From Lachnospiraceae bacterium (lineage in GTDB: Bacteria > Bacillota > Clostridia > Lachnospirales > Lachnospiraceae), in assembly GCA_003979345.1 (NCBI GenBank), contig RYVZ01000041.1, positions 1 to 24,147 of the forward strand: a stretch of DNA of 24,147 nt, read 5' to 3'. Below are positions 1-8,967 of the stretch, piece by piece. How positions within the stretch are numbered: position 1 is the first letter of the stretch; every line of letters starts with the position of its first letter. A program made the translations under genes and the position numbers. The notes beneath the pieces are model-generated. The model saw only the letters and a list, made by a program, of their open reading frames with translations, had not been told where the DNA came from and searched no databases.

Positions 1-12
1 CAGATAAGGGTG

Positions 13-21
13 TGCTATAAT
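13..21 (+). promoter_or_regulatory. Extended -10 promoter element upstream of glgC
   Basis: A TATAAT hexamer at 16-21 is preceded by TG at 13-14, giving the extended -10 form TGnTATAAT. The matching -35 box would lie before base 1 and cannot be seen. Transcription would start near 27-29, leaving a leader of about 45 bases before glgC. The glgC ribosome binding site is the purine-rich GAGGTGA at 63-69. Confidence 0.6.
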
Positions 22-73
22 GAAAACAATAACGGTACTATTTTACTAGATTTTACAAAAACGAGGTGATGTC

Positions 74-1342
74 ATGATTAAGAAAGAAATGATTGCCATG
101 CTGCTCGCAGGCGGTCAGGGCAGCAGATTGGGAGTATTGACCGCAAAGGTGGCGAAACCGGCAGTTTCTTTTGGCGGAAAGTACAGGATTATTGATTTCC
201 CGCTGAGTAACTGTATTAATTCCGGCATTGATACGGTGGGTGTTCTGACGCAGTACCAGCCGTTACGATTGAATACGCATATCGGGATCGGTATTCCGTG
301 GGATTTGGACAGGAATATCGGCGGTGTGACGGTGCTTCCTCCTTATGAGAAGAGCGCAAACACGGAGTGGTATACCGGAACAGCGAATGCGATATACCAA
401 AACATTGATTACATGGAGAATTATAATCCGGAATATGTGCTGATTCTTTCGGGTGACCATATTTATAAGATGGATTATGAGGTGATGCTCGATTTCCATA
501 AGAAAAACGGCGCGGAAGTAACGATCGCGGCGATGCCGGTTCCAATGGAAGAGGCGAAGCGTTTTGGTATCGTTATTACGGATGAAAACCGCAAGATCGT
601 TGACTTTGAGGAGAAACCTGAGAATCCGCGCAGCAACCTCGCGTCCATGGGTATTTATATCTTTAACTGGAAGACGCTTAAAGAAGCGCTGATCACAAAG
701 GCAGAGCAGCCGGCGCTTGATTTTGGAAAGCATGTCATTCCATACTGCCATGAAAAGGGTGCGCCGCTATATGCCTATGAGTTCAACGGATACTGGAAGG
801 ATGTCGGGACCCTGAATTCCTACTGGGAGGCGAACATGGAGCTGATCGATATTGTTCCGGAGTTCAACCTCTATGAGGAATATTGGAAAATTTATACCAA
901 GAGTAATCAGGTATCACCCCAGTACATTTCGGGCGAGAGCGTTGTGGAGCGCAGCCTGATCGGAGAAGGCTCCGAAATTTACGGCAGGGTCTACAATTCC
1001 GTGATCGGATGCGGCGTAAAGATCGGCAGGGGTACCGTCGTGTGCGATTCAATCATTATGAATGACACGGTGATCGGTGACGGCTGTGAAGTAAATAAAG
1101 GAATTATTGCAGAGAACGTAGTGGTTGGAAACAGGGTACGGCTCGGCGTTGGGGATGAAGCCGAAAACGATACGATGCCGCATATTTATAACCATGGGAT
1201 TGCGACGATCGGTGAGCGGTCGATCGTGCCGGATGACATCAGCGTTGGCAAAAATACGGTGATCGCAGGTGTGACAGGCAGGGAGGATTATCCGGACGGC
1301 GCCCTTGCGAGCGGTAAATCTCTGATTAAGGCAGGTGACTGA
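74..1342 (+). CDS. glgC: Glucose-1-phosphate adenylyltransferase (ADP-glucose pyrophosphorylase), catalytic subunit
   Basis: This enzyme makes ADP-glucose from ATP and glucose-1-phosphate, the committed step of bacterial glycogen synthesis in the cytoplasm. The 422-residue product has the normal family length. Visible motifs are the nucleotide-binding loop AGGQGSRLGVLT (residues 12-23), KPAVSFGG with RIIDFPLSN (28-46), WYTGTANAIYQN (99-110), the metal/catalytic SGDHIYKMDY (126-135), FEEKP holding the sugar-phosphate lysine (178-182) and DVGT (243-246). The C-terminal third is a hexapeptide-type left-handed beta-helix (about 290-400). The ATG at 74 has a GAGGTGA site 5-11 bases upstream. It is followed after two bases by glgD, so the two are co-transcribed and probably form the GlgCD heteromer typical of Firmicutes. 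Confidence 0.97.
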   Translation: MIKKEMIAMLLAGGQGSRLGVLTAKVAKPAVSFGGKYRIIDFPLSNCINSGIDTVGVLTQYQPLRLNTHIGIGIPWDLDRNIGGVTVLPPYEKSANTEWYTGTANAIYQNIDYMENYNPEYVLILSGDHIYKMDYEVMLDFHKKNGAEVTIAAMPVPMEEAKRFGIVITDENRKIVDFEEKPENPRSNLASMGIYIFNWKTLKEALITKAEQPALDFGKHVIPYCHEKGAPLYAYEFNGYWKDVGTLNSYWEANMELIDIVPEFNLYEEYWKIYTKSNQVSPQYISGESVVERSLIGEGSEIYGRVYNSVIGCGVKIGRGTVVCDSIIMNDTVIGDGCEVNKGIIAENVVVGNRVRLGVGDEAENDTMPHIYNHGIATIGERSIVPDDISVGKNTVIAGVTGREDYPDGALASGKSLIKAGD

Positions 1343-1344
1343 AT

Positions 1345-2463
1345 ATGAAAGCGATAGGAATTATTTTAGCGGGTGGAAATAATCACAGGATGAAAGAGCT
1401 GACGCAGAAGCGTGCAATCTCGGCAATGCCGATCGCCGGAAGTTATCGCGGAATCGACTTTGCGCTGAGCAATATGACCAATTCCCGTATTCAGAGGGTT
1501 GCAGTGTTCACGCAGTATAATGCGAGAAGTTTGGAGGATCATTTGAGATCTTCGAAATGGTGGGATTTTGGACGTAAGCAGGGCGGACTTTCCGTGTTTG
1601 CGCCGACGGTAACGTCCGAAAACAGTACATGGTACCGTGGAACGGCGGATGCGATCTGGCAGAACCTTTCGTATCTGAAGAATGCGCATGAGCCATATGT
1701 CGTGATCACATCCGGTGACTGCGTATATAAAATGGACTATAACAAGGTGCTGGAGTATCATATTGAGAAAAAAGCCGACATTACGGTTGTGGTAAAGGAT
1801 ATGCCGGAGGGCACGAACGTGGAGCGGTTTGGAACGGTCAAGATGAACGAGGACTGCCGGATCGAGGAGTTTGAAGAAAAACCGCTCATGGCAAAATCCA
1901 ACACCATATCCTGCGGGATTTATATTATCAGAAGACGTCAGCTCATCGAGCTCATCGAGCGTTCCGCAATGGAAGAGCGGATGGATTTTGTCAGGGATAT
2001 TCTGATCCGGTATAAGAATGTCAAGCGCATTGTCGGGTATAAGACAAAGGAATACTGGAGCAATATTGCAAGCGTTGACGATTATTTTAGAACAAATATG
2101 GATTTCTTAAAGCCGGAGATCCGCAATTATTTCTTCGGGGAATATCCGAATATCTACTCGAAGGTGGAGGATCTTCCGCCCGCTAAGTATAATGTCGGCA
2201 TGAGCGTGAAGAACAGCCTGATCTCAAGCGGCAGCATTATTAACGGCACGGTTGAGGATTCCGTTGTCTTCAAGGAAGTATTTATCGGCAACAATTGCTA
2301 CATTAAGAATTCCATTATTCTGAATGATGTATATATCGGGGATAATACGCATATTGAGAATTGTATTGTGGAAGGTCATGATACGATCAGGGCTAATTCC
2401 TATTACAAGGGAGAAGACGGGATCAAAGTGGTTGTCGAGAACAGTGAGAGGTATGTACTGTAA
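1345..2463 (+). CDS. glgD: Glucose-1-phosphate adenylyltransferase regulatory/partner subunit GlgD
   Basis: GlgD is a GlgC paralogue found in Firmicutes that pairs with GlgC and raises or tunes ADP-glucose synthesis. The 372-residue product keeps the same fold: LAGG loop (residues 8-11), RGIDFALSNMTNS, WYRGTADAIWQN, TSGDCVYKMDY and an FEEKP motif. It differs from GlgC where expected for a partner subunit: the nucleotide loop reads GGNNHRMKELT instead of GGQGSRLGVLT, and the SGDH histidine is a cysteine. The C-terminal beta-helix is shorter than that of GlgC. The ATG lies two bases after the glgC stop, with AGGTGA at the end of glgC acting as ribosome binding site, so translation is probably coupled. 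Whether this copy has any catalytic activity cannot be told from sequence alone. Confidence 0.95.
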   Translation: MKAIGIILAGGNNHRMKELTQKRAISAMPIAGSYRGIDFALSNMTNSRIQRVAVFTQYNARSLEDHLRSSKWWDFGRKQGGLSVFAPTVTSENSTWYRGTADAIWQNLSYLKNAHEPYVVITSGDCVYKMDYNKVLEYHIEKKADITVVVKDMPEGTNVERFGTVKMNEDCRIEEFEEKPLMAKSNTISCGIYIIRRRQLIELIERSAMEERMDFVRDILIRYKNVKRIVGYKTKEYWSNIASVDDYFRTNMDFLKPEIRNYFFGEYPNIYSKVEDLPPAKYNVGMSVKNSLISSGSIINGTVEDSVVFKEVFIGNNCYIKNSIILNDVYIGDNTHIENCIVEGHDTIRANSYYKGEDGIKVVVENSERYVL

Positions 2464-2525
2464 ACGGTCTGGGGGAAGGCTGTTACTGTTTGGATGTTTG
2501 GTAAGGAACAAAGGGGGATTGCAGA

Positions 2526-2804
2526 ATGAACATAACGGATGTCCGTGTCAGGAAGATTACCAAAGAAGGTAAGATGAAGGCAATTGTATCTATAACGATC
2601 GAAAATGAATTCGTCATTCATGACATTAAGGTCATTGAGGGGGAAAAGGGGATGTTTATTGCCATGCCGAGCAAGAAGGCGGCAGACGGTGAGTATCGCG
2701 ATATTGCGCATCCGATCAACTCCGACACGCGGGATCAGATACAGCGGATCGTTTTGGAACGATATGAACAGGCTCTGCTGATTCCGGATGATGAAATGAT
2801 CTGA
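2526..2804 (+). CDS. spoVG: Septation/sporulation regulator SpoVG
   Basis: SpoVG is a small nucleic-acid-binding regulator of Firmicutes, linked to asymmetric septation, sporulation and virulence gene control. The 92-residue product has the usual length and the family signature: MNITDVRVRKI at the start, AIVSITIENEFVIHDIKVI, then FIAMPSK and the D-I-A-HPI segment with a helical tail. An AAGGGGG ribosome binding site lies about ten bases before the ATG. It follows glgD by 62 bases without a visible terminator, so it may be read from the glg promoter as well as from a local one I could not identify. A terminator follows it. Confidence 0.95.
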   Translation: MNITDVRVRKITKEGKMKAIVSITIENEFVIHDIKVIEGEKGMFIAMPSKKAADGEYRDIAHPINSDTRDQIQRIVLERYEQALLIPDDEMI

Positions 2805-2827
2805 GCATGAAAAGATAGCGCGGGGTG

Positions 2828-2859
2828 AAACGGGGATGTTGCGAAACATCTCCGTTTTT
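2828..2859 (+). terminator. Rho-independent terminator after spoVG
   Basis: A 13-base stem (left arm 2828-2840, right arm 2845-2857, one G-T wobble) closes a GCGA loop and runs into TTTTT at 2855-2859. It ends the glgC-glgD-spoVG unit. Confidence 0.85.
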
Positions 2860-2985
2860 GGTATGGTAAAAAAGAACACTGCGCGGGAAGCAGAGCCGGC
2901 AGGCGGTCGTGAAGCGCCAAAAAGAAAAACAGACGAAACAGACAAAAATGATGAAACAAACGAAACAGGGAAAGGGGAAAAGGAC

Positions 2986-3552
2986 ATGTATATCATTGTC
3001 GGGTTAGGAAATCCGGGAAGAGAGTATGAACATACGCGCCATAATATTGGGTTTGACGTAATCGATATGCTGGCGGAAGAATACCGGATCTCCGTGGCGG
3101 AAAAGAAGCACAAAGCGCTCATTGGAAAAGGGATGATCGGTGGCGTGAAAGCGGTGCTTGCAAAACCGCAGACTTATATGAATTTGAGTGGAGAGAGTGT
3201 CCGCGCGCTCCTTGATTATTATAAAACAGACGAGCGGGAGGAACTGCTTGTGATCTACGATGATATCAGTCTGGATGTCGGCAGGCTGCGTATCCGCAAA
3301 AAAGGAAGTGCCGGGGGGCACAACGGGATCAAAAGCATTTTGGCACATGTAGGCCATGATGAGTTTGCGAGGATCAAGGTCGGAGTCGGGGATAAGCCGA
3401 AAGGTAGAGATCTGGTGAATCATGTGCTTGGCGGTTTTAGCGCGGAGGACCGGGAGATCATGAAAGAAAGTATCAAGCGTGCGTCACAGGCAGCGGTCTG
3501 TATTGTGAGCGAAGGCGCGGACCGTGCGATGAACCTCTATAACGGCGGATAA
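2986..3552 (+). CDS. pth: Peptidyl-tRNA hydrolase
   Basis: Pth cleaves peptidyl-tRNAs that drop off the ribosome and recycles the tRNA. From the ATG at 2986 the product has 188 residues, the normal family length, and opens with MYIIVGLGNPG. Family active-site residues are in place: N9, the catalytic H19, N66 (in QTYMNLSG), D92 and N113 (in SAGGHNG). The reading frame stays open upstream to 2836, but those 50 residues are low in complexity and start inside the spoVG terminator. The GGGGAAAAGG site just before 2986 decides the start. In Bacillus and many clostridia pth (spoVC) precedes mfd, and it does so here. No clear promoter was found in the A-rich 2860-2985 leader. Confidence 0.96.
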   Translation: MYIIVGLGNPGREYEHTRHNIGFDVIDMLAEEYRISVAEKKHKALIGKGMIGGVKAVLAKPQTYMNLSGESVRALLDYYKTDEREELLVIYDDISLDVGRLRIRKKGSAGGHNGIKSILAHVGHDEFARIKVGVGDKPKGRDLVNHVLGGFSAEDREIMKESIKRASQAAVCIVSEGADRAMNLYNGG

Positions 3553-3610
3553 GAATGATCGGTAATTGTTTTTATGGGCATATAGACAGCGTGAGAACAG
3601 GGGGAAAGTT

Positions 3611-6600
3611 ATGAGTATGCTGACAGCTCCGGTCAGGGAGCTTGGGGAATACGAGCAGATACAAAAGGCAATTCTTAAGGGAGAGAGCTTGTCGGTGATC
3701 GGTTGTGTGGACTCCCAAAAGCTTCATATGGTATATGGGCTCGGAGAGGAATTTCCGCAAAAGATCATAGCGACCTACAGTGATCTTCGCGCAAAAGAGA
3801 TCTGTGAGGATGCCGCACTTTATGACAAGAATGTCAGGTATTATCCGGCTAAGGATCTGATCTTTTATCAGGCGGATATTCACGGTAATGAGCTTGTCAG
3901 CCAGCGTGTACGCTGTCTGCGCAGTATCATGCAGGATGAAGCTGTCACGATTGTCACAACGTTTGAGAGTCTGATGACGCCGCAGATACCGCCGAATGTA
4001 TTGCGTGACAGTGTTGTCACAATTGAGAAAGGCGGATTGGTCGACACCGGGGCGCTGTCCGTGCGCCTGACTGCAATGGGGTACGAAAAAACCTCACAGG
4101 TAGAGGCACCGGGACAGTTTAGCATCCGCGGCGGGATCATTGATGTGTTTGACCTGACCGAAGAAAACCCGTATCGCATCGAACTTTGGGGAGAGGAGAC
4201 GGAATCGATACGCAGTTTTGATATTTTAAGCCAGCGTTCGCTCGAGGGACTTCAGAAAGTGAGCATTTATCCGGCGGCGGAAATGATTCTGACAGCTGAC
4301 CGCATTGCGCAGGGGATGGAGAGGATGGAGGCGGAGGCGGGGAAAGCCGAAGCGTGTTTTCGGGAAAGCTTTCAGACTGAGGAGGCGCACCGTATCCGTG
4401 TGATGATGCGGGAGTTGTCAGAGCTTCTTACGGAGTCGGCGTCCGTTGATGCGGCGGGTTTTCTCAATCTGGAAAGTTATATCCGTTATTTTTATCCGGA
4501 GGCGGCCAGCATGTTGGGGCTTTTTGATAAAAAGAAGCTCCTGCTTGTGCTGGATGAGCCGGCGAGGATCAGGGAGCATGCCGATGCGGTCGAACTGGAA
4601 TTTCGGGAAAGTATGATGCATCGTGCCGAAAAGGGATATCTTTTGCCGCAGCAGATGAATCTGCTGTCATCGGTGGAGGAGACCTTTGCAAAACTGCCGC
4701 AATATGGCGTCATGGCGCTTTCGACCATGGAATTCAAAAATGTTCCAATGAAGTTTGAACATAAGTATTCTGTTATGGTGAGAAGCGTTGCTTCTTATAA
4801 CAACAGCTTTGAAGCGCTGGTGAAGGATCTAGAGCAGTATCATAAGAAGGGCTTCCGCGTCATGCTTTTTTCAACGTCAAGAACGCGGGCGAAACGTCTG
4901 GCGGAGGACTTAAGGGAACGGGAATTAAATGCGTGGTATGCGGAGGAGCTTGATAAGGAATTAAAACGTGGTGAGATCGCAAGTGTCAGCGGTACCGTGC
5001 GCCGGGGGTTCGAGTATCCGGAACTGCAGTTTGTCGTACTCTCGGAAAATGATATTTTTACATCCCATAAGACGAAAAAGCGGTATAAAAAAACATATGA
5101 AGGGCAAAAGATACGCAGTTTTTCGGATCTGAAAGCGGGCGATTATGTTGTGCATGAGAATCATGGACTTGGCATATATCGTGGAATTGAAAAGATCGAG
5201 ATGGATAAGGTCACGAAAGACTACATGAAGATCGAATACGGGGGCGGAGGCATTCTTTATGTGCTGGCGACCGGCTTAGATGCGATTCAGAAATATGCAT
5301 CGGCGGACGCGGCAAAAACACCGAGGCTCAACAAACTCGGAACAACCGAATGGGAGCGGACAAAGAGCCGGGTGCGTGGCGCGGTCGCGCAGGTTGCCCA
5401 GGACTTAGTAGAATTATATGCGAAACGCCAGCAGAAGGAAGGCCATGTCTATGGCGCAGACACGGTGTGGCAGCGCGAATTTGAAGAGTTGTTTCCATAT
5501 GAGGAGACGCAGGATCAGTTAGACGCGATCGAGGCTGTCAAAAAGGATATGGAAAGTCCTAAGATCATGGACCGTCTGATCTGCGGGGACGTCGGTTATG
5601 GAAAAACGGAAATTGCGATCCGTGCGGCGTTTAAGGCGGTGCAGGAAAATAAACAGGTCGTGTATCTGGTGCCGACGACGATCCTCGCGCAGCAGCATTA
5701 TAATACATTCGTGCAGCGTATGAAGGAATTTCCGGTACGCGTTGAGCTGCTCTCAAGGTTTCGATCTCCCGCACAGCAGAAAAAAACGATCGAGGCATTA
5801 AAGACCGGCATGGCGGATATCGTGATCGGAACGCACCGGGTGCTTTCCTCTGACGTGAAGTTTAAGGACTTAGGGCTGCTCATTGTGGATGAGGAGCAGC
5901 GCTTTGGCGTGACACATAAGGAAAAGATCAAGCGGCTCAAAGATATAGTCGATGTCATGACACTGACTGCTACGCCGATTCCGCGTACGATGCATATGAG
6001 TCTGATCGGCATCCGCGATATGAGCGTGCTGGAGGAGGCCCCGAACGAGCGGCTCCCGATCCAGACGTATGTGATGGAATATAATGAAGAGATGGTTCGG
6101 GAGGCAGTTGTCCGCGAACTGTCGAGAGGCGGACAGGTTTACTATGTCTATAACCGCGTGCATAATATTTCCGATATTACGGATCAGTTAAGGAAGCTCG
6201 TGCCGGAGGCGAATATCGCCTTTGCCCACGGGCAGATGCGCGAGGCGGAGCTGGAGCGGATCATGTTCGATTTTATCAACGGGGAGATCGACGTACTTGT
6301 TTCGACGACGATCATTGAGACTGGTATGGACATCTCCAATGTCAATACGATGATCATACACGATTCCGATACCATGGGACTGGCACAGCTTTATCAGCTG
6401 AGGGGGCGCGTCGGGCGTTCGAACCGTACTGCATATGCGTTTTTGATGTATCGCCGGGATAAATTATTAAAAGAGGTTGCGGAAAAGCGTCTTCAGGCAA
6501 TTCGCGAATTCACGGAACTGGGGAGCGGTATTAAGATCGCGATGCGCGACCTGGAGATCCGCGGTGCCGGTAATCTGCTCGGCGCAGAGCAGCATGGGCA

Positions 6601-7156
6601 TATGGAGGCAGTCGGTTATGATCTGTACTGCAAAATGCTGAGCGAAGCGGTAGGAAGGCTAAAAGGCCAGGGGGAACGCGCGGATTTCCAGACAACGATT
6701 GATCTTGCAGCGGATGCCTATATCCCGCCTTCCTATATCGTCAATGAGGTACAGAAGCTGGATATCTATAAGCGGATCGCGGCAATCGAAAATGAGGAAC
6801 AGGCAGAGGATATGCGGGATGAGCTGCGCGACCGGTTCGGGAAAGTACCGAAATCCGCGCAGAATTTAATGCGGATTTCCCTCATCCGCACATCGGCGCA
6901 CAGACTCTATATCACGGAACTCAAGGGCGAGGCGGGGAGACTGTGTATGACGATGCTGCCGCAGGCGCCGGTCAATGTCGCGAAGCTTCCGGAATTTATC
7001 GCGTCTTTTGACGGATCGCTGAAGTTTGAGACAAAGGGTGTTCCGGCCTTTATCCATACCTATCCGAAGATCGGCATCGTTGAGAGAGATGAGAGCCGCC
7101 TGATGGATGTGTGCGAGCAGGTGCTGTCAAAAATGCGGATGCTGTATGAGGCGTAA
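3611..7156 (+). CDS. mfd: Transcription-repair coupling factor Mfd
   Basis: Mfd is a DNA translocase that pushes stalled RNA polymerase off damaged DNA and recruits UvrA. From the ATG at 3611, preceded by AGGGGGAAAG, the product has 1181 residues, the usual full length. The order of parts is a UvrB-like N-terminal region, the CarD-type RNA-polymerase-interacting domain beginning near residue 510 (GDYVVHENHGLGIY), the Walker A loop GDVGYGKTE near 659, the DEEQ box near 760, TATPIPRT, motif VI RGRVGRSNRTAYAF near 931, and a C-terminal TRCF domain. The frame is open for 15 codons further upstream, but that stretch has no ribosome binding site. It follows pth by 58 bases, probably in one operon. 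In Bacillus spoVT is the next gene, but here a terminator follows. Confidence 0.97.
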   Translation: MSMLTAPVRELGEYEQIQKAILKGESLSVIGCVDSQKLHMVYGLGEEFPQKIIATYSDLRAKEICEDAALYDKNVRYYPAKDLIFYQADIHGNELVSQRVRCLRSIMQDEAVTIVTTFESLMTPQIPPNVLRDSVVTIEKGGLVDTGALSVRLTAMGYEKTSQVEAPGQFSIRGGIIDVFDLTEENPYRIELWGEETESIRSFDILSQRSLEGLQKVSIYPAAEMILTADRIAQGMERMEAEAGKAEACFRESFQTEEAHRIRVMMRELSELLTESASVDAAGFLNLESYIRYFYPEAASMLGLFDKKKLLLVLDEPARIREHADAVELEFRESMMHRAEKGYLLPQQMNLLSSVEETFAKLPQYGVMALSTMEFKNVPMKFEHKYSVMVRSVASYNNSFEALVKDLEQYHKKGFRVMLFSTSRTRAKRLAEDLRERELNAWYAEELDKELKRGEIASVSGTVRRGFEYPELQFVVLSENDIFTSHKTKKRYKKTYEGQKIRSFSDLKAGDYVVHENHGLGIYRGIEKIEMDKVTKDYMKIEYGGGGILYVLATGLDAIQKYASADAAKTPRLNKLGTTEWERTKSRVRGAVAQVAQDLVELYAKRQQKEGHVYGADTVWQREFEELFPYEETQDQLDAIEAVKKDMESPKIMDRLICGDVGYGKTEIAIRAAFKAVQENKQVVYLVPTTILAQQHYNTFVQRMKEFPVRVELLSRFRSPAQQKKTIEALKTGMADIVIGTHRVLSSDVKFKDLGLLIVDEEQRFGVTHKEKIKRLKDIVDVMTLTATPIPRTMHMSLIGIRDMSVLEEAPNERLPIQTYVMEYNEEMVREAVVRELSRGGQVYYVYNRVHNISDITDQLRKLVPEANIAFAHGQMREAELERIMFDFINGEIDVLVSTTIIETGMDISNVNTMIIHDSDTMGLAQLYQLRGRVGRSNRTAYAFLMYRRDKLLKEVAEKRLQAIREFTELGSGIKIAMRDLEIRGAGNLLGAEQHGHMEAVGYDLYCKMLSEAVGRLKGQGERADFQTTIDLAADAYIPPSYIVNEVQKLDIYKRIAAIENEEQAEDMRDELRDRFGKVPKSAQNLMRISLIRTSAHRLYITELKGEAGRLCMTMLPQAPVNVAKLPEFIASFDGSLKFETKGVPAFIHTYPKIGIVERDESRLMDVCEQVLSKMRMLYEA

Positions 7157-7261
7157 ATGAAATGCAGATTGCCTGTGCCGGATGTGCGATGCGTTTTGAA
7201 AAGTAAAAGATTTTGGGCTGTACAAAAAATGTCGTAAAAGAAGTGTAAAAAAGACAGTACG

Positions 7262-7299
7262 AAAGGCGGGAGAATCATTGAAAATTCCCGCCTTTTTTT
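7262..7299 (+). terminator. Rho-independent terminator after mfd
   Basis: A 10-base perfect stem (7262-7271 with 7286-7295, core AAAGGCGGGA/TCCCGCCTTT), a 14-base loop and a run of seven T at 7293-7299. It closes the pth-mfd unit. The 105 bases between the mfd stop and this stem hold no gene that I can see. Confidence 0.88.
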
Positions 7300-7332
7300 G
7301 TAGAATGGAAACATACAGATTTTGGGAAAATT

Positions 7333-7352
7333 TATCAGGCATATATCAGGCA
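7333..7352. repeat. Tandem 9-bp direct repeat upstream of xylB
   Basis: Two identical TATCAGGCA copies (7333-7341 and 7344-7352) sit 11 bases apart, about one helical turn, in the 135-base gap between the mfd terminator and xylB. The arrangement resembles a regulator binding site. No good -35/-10 pair was found beside it, so its role is a guess. Confidence 0.35.
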
Positions 7353-7434
7353 GCCGTGCCGGGCGTGCTTTCGCGCAGAATGACGGACATTGTGCGGGAT
7401 GGCTGCAAAGTATGAGAAAAGGGAAGGTGGAGGT

Positions 7435-8913
7435 ATGTATTATATCGGGATTGATCTCGGTACGTCGGCGGTCAAGCTGCTGCTGATGGATGGGAAAGGT
7501 ACGATTCATAACGTTGTTTCCAAGGAGTATCCGTTATATTTTCCGCATCCGGGCTGGTCGGAGCAAAATCCGGAGGACTGGTACGAGAAAAGCATGGATG
7601 GTCTTTCGGAGCTGCTTTATGGTTTTGATAAGTCAAAGGTTGCGGGTATCAGTTTCGGAGGGCAGATGCACGGGCTGGTGATCCTGGATGAACAGGACCG
7701 TGTGATCCGTCCGGCGATTCTTTGGAATGACGGCAGGACCTATGAGGAAAATGATTATCTGAACCGGACGGTCGGGAAAGAAACCCTGTCGCGTTACACG
7801 GCAAACATTTCGTTTACGGGATTTACCGCGCCAAAACTTTTATGGGTAAAAAATAAAGAGCCGGAAAACTTTGCGCGCATCAAAAAGATCATGCTGCCCA
7901 AAGATTATTTGGCGTACCGCATGACAGGCGTACACTGCACCGATGTCTCCGATGCGTCGGGCATGCTTTTATTTGACGTAAAAAACCGCTGCTGGTCGGA
8001 CGAGATGTTAGAGATCTGCGGCGTGACAAAAGATATGATGGCTCAGGTGTTTGAGAGTTATGAATGCGTCGGCACACTGCTTCCTGATGTGGCGGAAAAG
8101 CTTGGTCTTTCCACGGATGTGAAAGTAGCGGCAGGCGCGGGCGATAATGCGGCGGCTGCGGTCGGAACCGGTACGGTCGGCGACGGCAGATGCAATATTT
8201 CACTCGGCACGAGCGGCACGATCTTCATTTCGATGAAAGAATTCGGCGTGGATCAGTTTAACGCGCTGCATGCTTTCGGGCATGCTGACGGACACTATCA
8301 TTTGATGGGATGCATGTTGAGCGCGGCGTCCTGCAACAAATGGTGGATGGACGATATCGTCGGTACCAAAGACTATGCGGCAGAACAGAGTAAGATCGCG
8401 AAACTCGGAGAAAACCATGTGTATTTTCTGCCGTATCTGATGGGGGAACGCTCTCCGCACAACGATCCAGACGCGAGAGGGACGTTTATCGGTCTGACGA
8501 TGGATACGTCGCGCGCGGATATGACACAGGCAGTATTGGAGGGCGTTGCGTTTGCACTCCGCGATTCCTTTGAGGTGGCGAAGGCACTCGGCGTCACGAT
8601 CGGGCGGACGAAGATCTGCGGCGGCGGCGCGAAAAGTCCTCTTTGGAAAACGATCATTGCAAACGTGCTTGGCATCAAAGTGGATGTGATCGGGAGTGAG
8701 GAAGGGCCTGCCATGGGCGGCGCAATGCTTGCGGCGGTTGCCTGCGGTGAATACGCGTCTGTCGAAGAAATTGCAGAAAAGCTTGTCAAGGTTGTGGATA
8801 CAGTCGAGCCGGACCCGGAGCTTACGGCAAAATACGAGGAGCGTTATCAGAAGTTTAAGCGGATCTATCCGGCATGTAAGGAATTGTTTGCTGAGATTTC
8901 AGATAAGGAATAG
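7435..8913 (+). CDS. xylB: Xylulokinase (FGGY carbohydrate kinase)
   Basis: The enzyme phosphorylates D-xylulose with ATP to xylulose-5-phosphate, feeding the pentose phosphate pathway. The 492-residue product matches the XylB length. It starts with the FGGY phosphate-1 motif GIDLGTSAVK (residues 5-14), has the xylulose-contacting MHG at 78-80, RPAILWNDGRT, LPKDYLAYRMTG, the probable catalytic aspartate D237 in AGAGDNAAA, SLGTSGTIF, and the C-terminal GGGAKSPLW and EGPAMGGAML. The ATG at 7435 has GGTGGAGG just upstream, while the open frame before it lacks one. It is followed by a DUF4867-like gene 54 bases on. Substrate choice within FGGY kinases is hard to call, but the MHG motif and high overall likeness to XylB favour xylulose. 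Confidence 0.9.
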   Translation: MYYIGIDLGTSAVKLLLMDGKGTIHNVVSKEYPLYFPHPGWSEQNPEDWYEKSMDGLSELLYGFDKSKVAGISFGGQMHGLVILDEQDRVIRPAILWNDGRTYEENDYLNRTVGKETLSRYTANISFTGFTAPKLLWVKNKEPENFARIKKIMLPKDYLAYRMTGVHCTDVSDASGMLLFDVKNRCWSDEMLEICGVTKDMMAQVFESYECVGTLLPDVAEKLGLSTDVKVAAGAGDNAAAAVGTGTVGDGRCNISLGTSGTIFISMKEFGVDQFNALHAFGHADGHYHLMGCMLSAASCNKWWMDDIVGTKDYAAEQSKIAKLGENHVYFLPYLMGERSPHNDPDARGTFIGLTMDTSRADMTQAVLEGVAFALRDSFEVAKALGVTIGRTKICGGGAKSPLWKTIIANVLGIKVDVIGSEEGPAMGGAMLAAVACGEYASVEEIAEKLVKVVDTVEPDPELTAKYEERYQKFKRIYPACKELFAEISDKE

Positions 8914-8967
8914 GATGGGCGTTTCGCAATTGTCCGGAAAAGAGATAAGAAGGAAGGGAGCACAGGT

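Noticed and set aside
2836..2985. Extended start for Pth
   Set aside because: It begins inside the spoVG terminator, has no ribosome binding site, and the family start at 2986 is exact.
2403..3122. 239-codon open frame on the - strand over spoVG and pth
   Set aside because: It lies antisense to well-recognised genes and has no recognisable domain or ribosome binding site; shadow frame.
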